NCBI GenBank assembly: GCA_036675565.1
Contig: JAKFER010000254.1
Location: 1 to 7,011 of the forward strand
Source: JACCYQ01 sp036675565
GTDB taxonomy: Bacteria > Bacteroidota > Bacteroidia > Chitinophagales > Chitinophagaceae
Direction: 5' to 3'
DNA: 7,011 nt
The translations under genes were made by a program, and so were the position numbers. Shown in pieces: positions 1 to 5,826 of this stretch (positions within the stretch are counted from its first letter, which is position 1; each line of letters begins with the position of its first letter). The notes beneath the pieces were generated by a model. That model saw only the letters and a program-made list of their open reading frames with translations. It searched no databases and was not told the origin of the DNA.

Positions 1-1
1 T

Positions 2-886
2 TTAATAGAAGAAGAAAAACAAGAAAATAATATAAGTGAAGCTTTTTATAATCACCTGAAAGCTGAATTAAAATCCCGGTATTTATCCGCCGTTTATTAT
101 AATTTGAATAAGAAATATCAGGATTCCATTTCTTTTCCTTCAACTTTTACCAATGTATTTACCAGGGAACAATTTAAAGATGACAGAAATCTTTCTTCCA
201 TGTTCTATGCATTTGCATTAGATGATTATGCCAGTTTCATTTCCAAAATAAATAAGTCATTTACAACGGCTAATTATATTCGTAAAAAAAATACAATCCT
301 TAATCATTTTAATGGATTACAAAAGGAGTTTCTTCTTACTTATTTGTTTCGCAATTATTGCAAAAAACAAGATCCCGTATTTGCCAATATATTGAAAGAG
401 AGTTACGCTGAGTTATTGAAAGAAGAAGGCGGAATCAAAACGCCAGAGTACATCGAGACCATTCATTATTATTACCAGTTTTATAATAAGGCGAATAAAC
501 CCATTCCCGCCAATATTATGAGCCAGCCATTGATGATCAGGAATGTGAGCACATCACTCGACAGCATTTTGAAGCAAGGCAATTCAACAAAGATCATTTT
601 GTTTTGGGCATCCTGGTGCAGTCCCTGTATTAAGGAGATCATGGAATTAAATGAAAAATATCCGGGATTTACATCATCCAGGTTTGATTTTGTTTTTATA
701 TCAACAGATGAAAATGTTTCCAAATTCAGATCTATGGAAAAAAAATTAAACATTCAATCTTATTTGTTAGGAAAAAATGCCGATGATTTTACAGAATACT
801 TCGATTTGATCGCCCTCCCGCAGCATGTTTTGTATAAGGATGGTTTAATAATGGATTTGAAGTTTGATTTGAGAATGATTTACTAA
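2..886 (+). CDS. Thioredoxin-fold (TlpA/ResA-like) protein, 5'-truncated by window edge
   Basis: The frame is open from the first bases of the window, so the true start lies upstream; a TTG at 104 is only an internal codon. About 294 residues are visible. The first ~170 are helical, rich in Lys, Tyr and Phe, and match no domain I can name; such regions are common before the thioredoxin domain in Bacteroidota TlpA-like proteins. The last ~110 residues form a thioredoxin fold: a beta strand leading to WCSPC (Cys codons 617-619 and 626-628), a helix, and a cis-proline segment ALPQH near the end. The two cysteines and cis-Pro imply a thiol-disulfide oxidoreductase, presumably periplasmic by family habit; a signal peptide cannot be checked here. 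The protein stops about 13 residues after the cis-Pro strand begins, without the usual closing helix, so the C-terminus may be clipped. A strong terminator follows at 1056-1100. Confidence 0.85.
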   Translation, partial: LIEEEKQENNISEAFYNHLKAELKSRYLSAVYYNLNKKYQDSISFPSTFTNVFTREQFKDDRNLSSMFYAFALDDYASFISKINKSFTTANYIRKKNTILNHFNGLQKEFLLTYLFRNYCKKQDPVFANILKESYAELLKEEGGIKTPEYIETIHYYYQFYNKANKPIPANIMSQPLMIRNVSTSLDSILKQGNSTKIILFWASWCSPCIKEIMELNEKYPGFTSSRFDFVFISTDENVSKFRSMEKKLNIQSYLLGKNADDFTEYFDLIALPQHVLYKDGLIMDLKFDLRMIY

Positions 887-1005
887 ACGCGTCTTCCTTA
901 TCCAGAACCACCAATATTCAGGTATACTGTATAAATACGGTTGATGGTCAAATTTTTAATCATGAAGTTTGCTATACATAACCAGTAGTAATTAAACCTT
1001 GAACT

Positions 1006-1026
1006 ATGGTTAATGCTATTAACCAT
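1006..1026. repeat. Perfect 9-bp inverted repeat, 3-nt spacer
   Basis: ATGGTTAAT at 1006-1014 is followed by GCT and its exact reverse complement ATTAACCAT at 1018-1026. No T tract follows, so it is not an intrinsic terminator by itself. It lies 120 bp past the stop of the upstream gene and 30 bp before the terminator stem. It could be an operator half-site pair for a dimeric regulator, or an RNA hairpin in the 3' untranslated region protecting the upstream transcript. The function is inferred; only the symmetry is seen. Confidence 0.5.
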
Positions 1027-1055
1027 TAATTACCTTATCCTGCAAGTATTTCTAC

Positions 1056-1100
1056 AATCATTATGGCTTTATTTAGTTAAAGCTGTAATGATTTTTTTTT
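1056..1100 (+). terminator. Intrinsic (Rho-independent) terminator after the thioredoxin-like gene
   Basis: A 16-bp stem pairs 1056-1071 with 1078-1093 around the six-base loop TTTAGT. Two of the pairs are G-U wobbles in RNA, and the rest are Watson-Crick. The downstream arm runs directly into a T tract ending at 1100. The stem is AT-rich, so it is weaker than its length suggests, but the geometry on the plus strand is classic. It probably ends transcription from the gene stopping at 886, giving a 3' untranslated region of about 200 nt, and insulates the MBL gene from read-through. There is no T tract in the opposite direction. Confidence 0.8.
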
Positions 1101-1298
1101 GGATGGATTATTACTAAAAATATCCGCTTTATATATTGCTGTTGGGACCTCATGTAATGGAATATATTCTGAATTTTAAAATGAAGGAGGAAATCATCCT
1201 TCTGTGACTGGCTCGTCATATCCTTTATGTATGAATTTACATGGTCCTCTGTTGGTTTACCTGTAAGAATACGGTAGTTTTAAATTAATTAAAGTTCC

Positions 1299-2615
1299 AT
1301 GCTTATAAATATGATTCATGCTACAGGGTATTTACAGAGCATTCGTTTTTCAATTTGTTTAAAAGCCTGCCTACTCATATACTTTATCCCATCATTGCAA
1401 CTCTTTGCACAAAACACATACAAAGTAAGGAGTACTGTATCCGGCTGTCTCCAGGTGCGCACCGATCACAGTACCGAAGCAACATCAATCGATTGTATCA
1501 CACCAGGTACAGAAGTAACTGAATTATCATCAATGCCATTCTGGAGAGAGGTCAGGTACAATAATAAAACAGGCTGGGTGGCAAAAAAATACATCGAACT
1601 GGTTCAAACGGCTGAAGACTCATTAACAATAGAAGCCAATGCTTTTCTTACGATTCATTATATTGATGTTGGGCAAGGTGATGCCATCTGGATACAGACG
1701 CATGATGATGGCATTGATGGCAACGGAAAATATGAAGGTTATTCCATTGTCATTGATGGAGGCCCTAAATCTTCCATCCGGGAAAATGCGCTGGCTGCAT
1801 ATATGGAACGCGAAGGTCATCATGGCGCTGACATTGAAGCATTGATTGTTTCTCATCCGCATGTGGATCATTTTAACGGAGCTAAAACCATTGCACAGCA
1901 TTTTACCGTAAACCACTTTTATGATCCGGGTTATCCAGGAGGAACACAGTACAATAATTTACTAAAATATATCAAAGGGACTTCAACCGCTACATCCAGG
2001 GCCAGGAAGTTGCATCTTGGTAAAACCAACTTTGGAAATATAAATTGGGGTAGTGAACTACAAGTGGAAGTTTTGTATGCCTGGAATGGGGACCCGGATA
2101 ATTTACTAGGATCAGGAAGTACCGAGAATAATAATGCATCCATCGTATTGCGGCTGCAGTATGGAGATCATGTTTTCCTTTTCATGGGCGATGCGGAAGG
2201 GAAAGACCGGGATGATGCACCTGGTGAGGCAAAATATGTAGAAAAGCGATTACTCGAAACGGTTCACGCAAAACTCAAATCAACAGTACTTAAGATCGCT
2301 CACCATGGAAGTGAAACGTCCAGTACACTTCCTTTTATCCAGGCAGTGGATCCTGAAATCGTCATTGTCCAATCAGGCAGAAAAAATTTTAGTGGCACTT
2401 TCCTGCCAGATATATCAACCTTAAACAGGTATTGCGAACATAATCCAAATGTAAAAATATACAGAACAGATCATGGGGATGAAGAAGCAGGTTACAGCAT
2501 TAGCCAGGCAGTAGATGGTGATCATATTATCATTCGGTCAAATGGTAAAGGCAAACCTGGCGTGAAAGCCTTCGATGGTGGTGAAGTTGTAAGTATTACA
2601 TTCTGTGAAAATTAA
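1299..2615 (+). CDS. Secreted SH3b-domain ComEC/Rec2-type metallo-beta-lactamase-fold hydrolase
   Basis: A 438-residue protein in three parts. Residues ~15-38 are a hydrophobic signal peptide ending LQLFAQ, so export is expected. Residues ~40-101 look like a bacterial SH3 domain (LQVRTD near 51, GWVAKKYI at 92-99), a module that often binds cell-wall peptides. Residues ~117-400 are a metallo-beta-lactamase fold of the ComEC C-terminal type: IDVGQGDAI (122-130), the metal motif HPHVDH (186-191), NNNAS (277-281), MGDAE with Asp298, and IAHHGS (333-338). All expected metal ligands are present, so it should be an active metal-dependent hydrolase. In ComEC this domain is linked to DNA-strand degradation during uptake, but here there is no membrane channel, so a nuclease role is only inference and the substrate is unknown. 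ATG 1299 and the in-frame ATG 1311 are both possible starts; neither has a clear ribosome site. The gene lies 69 bp before the TlpA gene with no terminator between. Confidence 0.88.
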   Translation: MLINMIHATGYLQSIRFSICLKACLLIYFIPSLQLFAQNTYKVRSTVSGCLQVRTDHSTEATSIDCITPGTEVTELSSMPFWREVRYNNKTGWVAKKYIELVQTAEDSLTIEANAFLTIHYIDVGQGDAIWIQTHDDGIDGNGKYEGYSIVIDGGPKSSIRENALAAYMEREGHHGADIEALIVSHPHVDHFNGAKTIAQHFTVNHFYDPGYPGGTQYNNLLKYIKGTSTATSRARKLHLGKTNFGNINWGSELQVEVLYAWNGDPDNLLGSGSTENNNASIVLRLQYGDHVFLFMGDAEGKDRDDAPGEAKYVEKRLLETVHAKLKSTVLKIAHHGSETSSTLPFIQAVDPEIVIVQSGRKNFSGTFLPDISTLNRYCEHNPNVKIYRTDHGDEEAGYSISQAVDGDHIIIRSNGKGKPGVKAFDGGEVVSITFCEN

Positions 2616-2684
2616 ATTAATCATTAAAGGTGAATTATGATGCCGGATATTGCCAGGAAATAAATATCTTTTAAAAAATAGGAT

Positions 2685-3884
2685 ATGAAAAAAGTCCATT
2701 GTTTATTTCTATTAATTTTCATGTTTTCATCAGGTGTTCAAGCGCAAAGTAAGCTGACAAAGAATAAGTTTGTTTTATCCGGGGAGCTCAAAGGCATCAA
2801 TGAGCAGTATTTGATATTTAGCTATACAACGATGACAGGAAATCGTGTTAAGGATAGTGTATTGGTGCTGAATGAAAAATTCCGGATTGAAGGATATATA
2901 AGCGAACCCACACGAACATTTATTTCCCATAGTAATCCATCCAAATTAAATGGAAATTCAAATTTCACCTGGATATTTATTGAACCTGCAAAAATGAAAA
3001 TCAGTATCGTTCCAGGCAAATTCAATGAATTAAAACTTGAAGGTTCTAAAACTCAAGACGAATTGATGAAATTAAATAAAATGCTTTCGATTGTATCAGA
3101 TAAAACCGGACCGATATTCAAAGAGTATAATACGCTGAGTAATTATTATACTCAAAGAAAAAAAGATAATGCAGGGAAAAATGAGTTACTTGAATTAGAA
3201 AATAAATTGGCTTTACTACGGGAAGAAATGGATTCTTACTCCGGTCAAAGACGTTCCATCAGTAATGCATTTTATAAAAAACATCCCGACTCCTATGTTA
3301 CAATTTATAATTTAACAACTCAGGCAAGAAGTTACCTGTATACGGAATTGGCTGATTATTATAGCAGCATGTCAATGAATGTAAAAAAAAGCCAGGCGGG
3401 CCTGGAGTTTAAAAAAGTATTGGATAAAATTGACGAAAGTTTACCTGGGAAAATGGCACCGGGTTTTGTATCAATAGATTTATTAGGCGATTCATTAAAA
3501 CTATCCAGTTTTAAGGGTAAGTATGTTATGTTGGATTTTTGGGCAACCTGGTGTAAACCATGCAGGGCCGAAAACCCGAAATTAATTGACCTGTATAAAA
3601 AATATGGAGGCGAAAAATTAGAATTTATTGGAATTGCGGATGATGACAGGCGTGTTGCTGAATGGAAGGCAGCTATTAAAAAAGATGGAATCGGTATTTG
3701 GAAACAAATTTTAAGTGGAAAACAGGGAGAAACTGTAAAAGGTATTGGTGGGTTATTCAATATTTATTTATTACCCACTAAAATTCTTATAAATCCCGAT
3801 GGTGTGATCATTGGTCGTTATGTGGGAAGTGAAGACAAAGACAAATTTTACCAGCAGTTAGATTCACTTTTTGCAAAAGAATGA
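2685..3884 (+). CDS. Secreted TlpA-family thiol-disulfide oxidoreductase with N-terminal DUF4369-like domain
   Basis: A 399-residue exported protein. Residues 1-20 form a clear signal peptide (KK start, hydrophobic core, cleavage after VQA before QS). Residues ~28-120 are beta-rich and resemble DUF4369 (FVLSGELKG, then IFIEPAKMKISI), the domain usually found before the thioredoxin part of Bacteroidota TlpA proteins. Residues ~140-250 are helical and charged, with possible coiled-coil character around 165-190. Residues ~255-399 are an AhpC/TSA-TlpA thioredoxin domain: APGF, LSSFKGKYVMLDFWATWC, catalytic WCKPC (Cys290 and Cys293), FIGIADDD, cis-Pro364 in LLPTK, and a closing helix. The family reduces or exchanges disulfides of periplasmic proteins; the partner is unknown. 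The start is the ATG at 2685, after an A-rich leader with only a weak GGAT. It probably shares a transcript with the MBL gene upstream. It has the closing helix that the thioredoxin-like protein at 2-886 lacks. Confidence 0.92.
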   Translation: MKKVHCLFLLIFMFSSGVQAQSKLTKNKFVLSGELKGINEQYLIFSYTTMTGNRVKDSVLVLNEKFRIEGYISEPTRTFISHSNPSKLNGNSNFTWIFIEPAKMKISIVPGKFNELKLEGSKTQDELMKLNKMLSIVSDKTGPIFKEYNTLSNYYTQRKKDNAGKNELLELENKLALLREEMDSYSGQRRSISNAFYKKHPDSYVTIYNLTTQARSYLYTELADYYSSMSMNVKKSQAGLEFKKVLDKIDESLPGKMAPGFVSIDLLGDSLKLSSFKGKYVMLDFWATWCKPCRAENPKLIDLYKKYGGEKLEFIGIADDDRRVAEWKAAIKKDGIGIWKQILSGKQGETVKGIGGLFNIYLLPTKILINPDGVIIGRYVGSEDKDKFYQQLDSLFAKE

Positions 3885-3915
3885 TGATTTTAGAAGTTCT
3901 GTCTTTTTAAAAATT

Positions 3916-3949
3916 TTGACATAACCTTCGTGATCTTTATCTAAGTTTA
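3916..3949 (+). promoter_or_regulatory. Possible Bacteroidota-type promoter in the 3885-4153 gap
   Basis: TTG at 3916-3918 inside TTTTGAC is followed after 23 bases by TAAGTTTA at 3942-3949, which matches TAnnTTTG in all but the last base. The spacing is at the long end for this promoter class. It points rightward into a stretch with no intact plus-strand gene, only the tandem palindromes and the MBL relic. It may be a leftover promoter of the lost gene, the source of a short RNA, or a chance match in AT-rich DNA. Confidence 0.2.
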
Positions 3950-3985
3950 TACCTATGTTTCATTTTGCAGGTTATTTAAATGAAA

Positions 3986-4022
3986 GGGTAAAAATTACCC
4001 ATTAAGTGGGTAAATATTACCC
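3986..4022. repeat. Two tandem palindromes, GGGTAA-N3-TTACCC, 22-bp period
   Basis: GGGTAA-AAA-TTACCC (3986-4000) is repeated as GGGTAA-ATA-TTACCC (4008-4022), separated by ATTAAGT. The two 15-bp units differ at one base. Their starts are 22 bp apart, close to two helical turns, so both would face the same side of the DNA, as in paired operator sites. The inner arms (3995-4000 and 4008-4013) can also pair, so an RNA copy could switch between two small hairpins and one alternative. There is no T tract on either side, which argues against an intrinsic terminator. The block sits between the TlpA gene and the MBL relic. The function is unknown; only the symmetry and duplication are directly seen. 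Confidence 0.6.
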
Positions 4023-4039
4023 ATGGTAATTATAAAGTC

Positions 4040-4105
4040 GATGAATTGGAATACAACCATAACCAGACAGTAGGTGGTGATCATGTTATCATTCCGGTCT
4101 AATTG
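4040..4105 (+). pseudogene. Relic of the 3' end of an MBL-fold gene (paralogue of 1299-2615)
   Basis: The bases at 4063-4094 match 2504-2535 inside the MBL gene at 29 of 32 positions, all three differences being transitions. After one inserted C the match continues for about eight more bases. Read in frame, the relic gives Gln-Thr-Val-Gly-Gly-Asp-His-Val-Ile-Ile where the gene has Gln-Ala-Val-Asp-Gly-Asp-His-Ile-Ile-Ile. Similarity fades upstream, though Asp-Glu at 4040-4045 and a His-Gly pair near 4022-4027 may continue it. The frame ends at a TAA (4103-4105) just after the inserted base; without the insertion it would read Arg-Ser-Asn like the gene. There is no start codon, metal motif or usable length, so this is a remnant and not a gene. 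It implies that a second MBL copy once stood downstream of the TlpA gene. Confidence 0.65.
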
Positions 4106-4153
4106 AAAATTGATTTTCCCGATTTTACTTAAATAATTTCACGTTAAGATGAA

Positions 4154-5383
4154 TCAGGGATACAGTAGATATTTCATGCGGATAGCCTTAAACTTTTGTA
4201 GGCCAGGTTCCCAGCTTTTTCTGATCTCTGCTTCCGATACACCTGCAATGATCTGTTTTCTTAATTGATCGGTTCCTATGCGCAGATCAAAAGCAGATAT
4301 ATTCTGGTCCACTCTTCCGGGAGCAAAAAAATTAGCTTTATCCGGGTATGCATTGTATAATTCAATTAACCACGTTAGATTGATTTGGCGGCTCTTTCTT
4401 AATTCATCAGTATCATAATGGCGAAGGTCAGGACCATAACAAACCGAGTCTTTGTGACGTGGATGCTCACTCATGCCGGGAATACTTTCCACTTTGTATG
4501 AAAATGAGTATTTGTCTTTCAATGCAGGTGCGCCGAGTATGGTAAACGGCATATAAGTTCCACGTCCTTCATTGATCATGGTTCCTTCAAACATGCATAA
4601 GCTCGGGAAAAGCATCACAGCCTGTTGTGTGTTTAAATTTGGAGAGGGATTTACCGGTAACTCGTAAGGCATGTCATGATTGTAATGGGCAACCTTTATA
4701 ATTTTTATTTTGCATGGCTTATTCAGATATCCTTCGCCGTTCAGGTATTGTGCAAATTCACCGATGGTCATGCCATGGGTCATAGGTGTATAATGTATCC
4801 CTATCGCCGATTTAAATTTATCATCAGTCAGTACCGGGCCGTCTACAACATACCCGTTTGGATTGGGCCTGTCCAGAATCAGCAGTTCTTTATTATTTTC
4901 TGCACAGGCTTGCATCACATGCTCCAGGGTATTAATATTCGTATAGTAACGGCAACCCACATCCTGGATATCAAAGACCATCAGGTCAATATCTGCCAGC
5001 TGCTCTTTTGTTGGTTTCTCATTTCTGCCATATAAAGAAATAATAGGAATGCCGGTTTTGGCATCTACCTCATTGTTAACCACAGCTCCGTTACTGGCAT
5101 TACCCCTGAAACCATGTTCAGGTCCAAAAACTTTTACAATATTAATTCCAAGGCTTACTAAACTGTCTACGCTGCTTTTATTGCCGATAATAGAACTCTG
5201 GTTTGCAACCAGGCCAATCCGTTTTCCTTTCAGATAAGGGAGATATTTTTCAGTCTGGTCAGCACCTGTAATAATCTCCTTCTTGTCGGTCTCACTTGTC
5301 TTTGCTGATGCAGTTTGTGCAGTGCATTTTATACTGCTGACCGAGACGAGCATTAAAAAAAATATAGAAATATACTTCATCAT
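4154..5383 (-). CDS. namZ: Exo-beta-N-acetylmuramidase NamZ (DUF1343, GH171)
   Basis: A 409-residue secreted protein spanning the full DUF1343 family. A short signal peptide (residues 1-22) ends KCTAQ; the residue before Cys20 is Lys, so it is not a good lipobox, and cleavage after TAQ is likelier. Family blocks appear in order: GLVANQSS (57-64), FGPEHGFRG (86-94), GIPIISLYG (111-119), DIQDVGCRYYT (138-148), DRPNPNG (171-177), THGMTIGE (202-209), PSPNL (246-250) and FEGT with NEGRGT (265-276). Characterised NamZ enzymes remove terminal MurNAc from the non-reducing end of peptidoglycan fragments, in cell-wall recycling or scavenging; from memory the Glu in GPEHG is part of the proposed active site, and it is present (Glu89). 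The reading starts ATG-ATG; the second ATG (5378-5380) gives a more typical MKYIS start. No recycling partner gene is adjacent. It is transcribed leftward, divergent from the small gene at 5532. Confidence 0.9.
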   Translation of the reverse strand: MMKYISIFFLMLVSVSSIKCTAQTASAKTSETDKKEIITGADQTEKYLPYLKGKRIGLVANQSSIIGNKSSVDSLVSLGINIVKVFGPEHGFRGNASNGAVVNNEVDAKTGIPIISLYGRNEKPTKEQLADIDLMVFDIQDVGCRYYTNINTLEHVMQACAENNKELLILDRPNPNGYVVDGPVLTDDKFKSAIGIHYTPMTHGMTIGEFAQYLNGEGYLNKPCKIKIIKVAHYNHDMPYELPVNPSPNLNTQQAVMLFPSLCMFEGTMINEGRGTYMPFTILGAPALKDKYSFSYKVESIPGMSEHPRHKDSVCYGPDLRHYDTDELRKSRQINLTWLIELYNAYPDKANFFAPGRVDQNISAFDLRIGTDQLRKQIIAGVSEAEIRKSWEPGLQKFKAIRMKYLLYP

Positions 5384-5441
5384 TTTTTAAGAGGTTAATT
5401 TATATTATTATTATTCAGGTAGATACAAATAGTTTTAAAAT

Positions 5442-5469
5442 CAAAATTCTTTTTCATCAATTTGCACAA
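5442..5469 (-). promoter_or_regulatory. Candidate Bacteroidota-type promoter for the NamZ gene
   Basis: On the minus strand, TTG (complement of 5467-5469, within a TTTTG) is followed after 17 bases by GAATTTTG (complement of 5442-5449), which fits the -7 consensus TAnnTTTG at all but its first base. It lies about 60 bp before the NamZ start, a reasonable leader length. The match is short and the DNA is AT-rich, so this is a suggestion only. Confidence 0.3.
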
Positions 5470-5531
5470 AAGTTAAGTGAAATGCAGCTCTTTATGGAAA
5501 TGATTTTACATCATCAATTATATTATCATCA

Positions 5532-5816
5532 TTGAAACAATTTTCTATTATCATCAAATCAGGATGGAAAAATTTTCATTACCAGGTTGTGCAGATGCCT
5601 TCTGACCAGGCCTTTGATTATTATAAGCTGGTGGCAAAAAACAAAGAAATTCTTTTTAGAAACAATGCACCGGTCCTTCGCAAACACCGGCTCAAATACC
5701 GGGTGCCGGACTGGGATATTCATTCAGGTGAAATGGCAAACACTTCTTTTAAAAATGATATCATCAAAGCAATGAATAATGCCTTGGGTTATAAAACAGG
5801 TGAGGAGCATTTTTAA
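5532..5816 (+). CDS. Small uncharacterised protein, probable TTG start
   Basis: A 94-residue, basic, soluble-looking protein with no signal peptide, membrane segment or cysteines. I do not recognise the family. It begins MKQFSIII, then alternates likely strands (FSIIIKS, FHYQVVQ, EILFRNN) and ends with a helix-like IIKAMNNALGYKTGEEHF. The composition, a clear Trp-Asp pair in VPDWDIHSG and the absence of low complexity suggest a real gene and not a chance frame. There is no in-frame ATG before Met22. The frame is open back to 5481, and TTG at 5532 gives the most natural N-terminus; starting at Met22 would remove two predicted strands. It has no Shine-Dalgarno site, which is normal here. It is divergent from NamZ (148-bp shared upstream region) and its stop lies 10 bp from the stop of the convergent esterase gene. 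Its function is unknown. Confidence 0.6.
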   Translation: MKQFSIIIKSGWKNFHYQVVQMPSDQAFDYYKLVAKNKEILFRNNAPVLRKHRLKYRVPDWDIHSGEMANTSFKNDIIKAMNNALGYKTGEEHF

Positions 5817-5826
5817 TTTGCTTGTA

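Larger units (their letters stand above)
887..1298. other. 412-bp intergenic region with a palindrome and a terminator, no supported gene
   Basis: The stretch separates the thioredoxin-like gene from the MBL-fold gene. The left half carries a perfect 9-bp inverted repeat at 1006-1026 and ends in an intrinsic terminator at 1056-1100. The right half (1101-1298) must hold the promoter of the MBL gene, but no clear Bacteroidota -33 TTG / -7 TAnnTTTG pair stands out. A short inverted repeat GAAGGA/TCCTTC lies at 1183-1202. The longest open frame is on the minus strand (stop at 1073, open back to 1279, first ATG at 1217-1219, 48 codons from it). It overlaps the terminator and has poorly spaced initiation signals, so I do not call it a gene. 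Confidence 0.7.

Noticed and set aside
104..106. TTG at 104 as the start of the first gene
   Set aside because: The same frame is open back to base 2 with normal protein-like sequence, so the gene begins upstream of the window.
481..753. 90-codon minus-strand frame opposite the thioredoxin domain
   Set aside because: The plus strand carries the CxxC and cis-Pro motifs in a long frame open to the window edge; the minus frame is a shadow.
2638..2664. Tiny frame (ATGATG, 8 codons) after AAAGGTGAATT between the MBL and TlpA genes
   Set aside because: It is too short to support as a leader peptide, with no hairpin, repeated codons or conservation evidence.
3359..3760. 133-codon minus-strand frame inside the TlpA gene
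   Set aside because: It is antisense to the CxxC domain, whose motifs are clearly real on the plus strand. The frame is rich in Ser, Pro, Phe and Ile in the way antisense shadows are, and it has no recognisable domain.
4102..4117. GAAAAT-TG-ATTTTC inverted repeat as a terminator for the NamZ gene
   Set aside because: The loop would be two bases, the stem is all weak pairs but one, and no T tract follows in the leftward direction.
4676..5035. 119-codon plus-strand frame inside the NamZ gene
   Set aside because: It is the antisense shadow of conserved DUF1343 blocks and has no motif or initiation signal of its own.
5300..5383. Lipoprotein signal on NamZ (Cys20)
   Set aside because: The residues before the Cys are Ser-Ile-Lys; a lipobox needs a small residue just before Cys, so ordinary signal-peptide cleavage is likelier.
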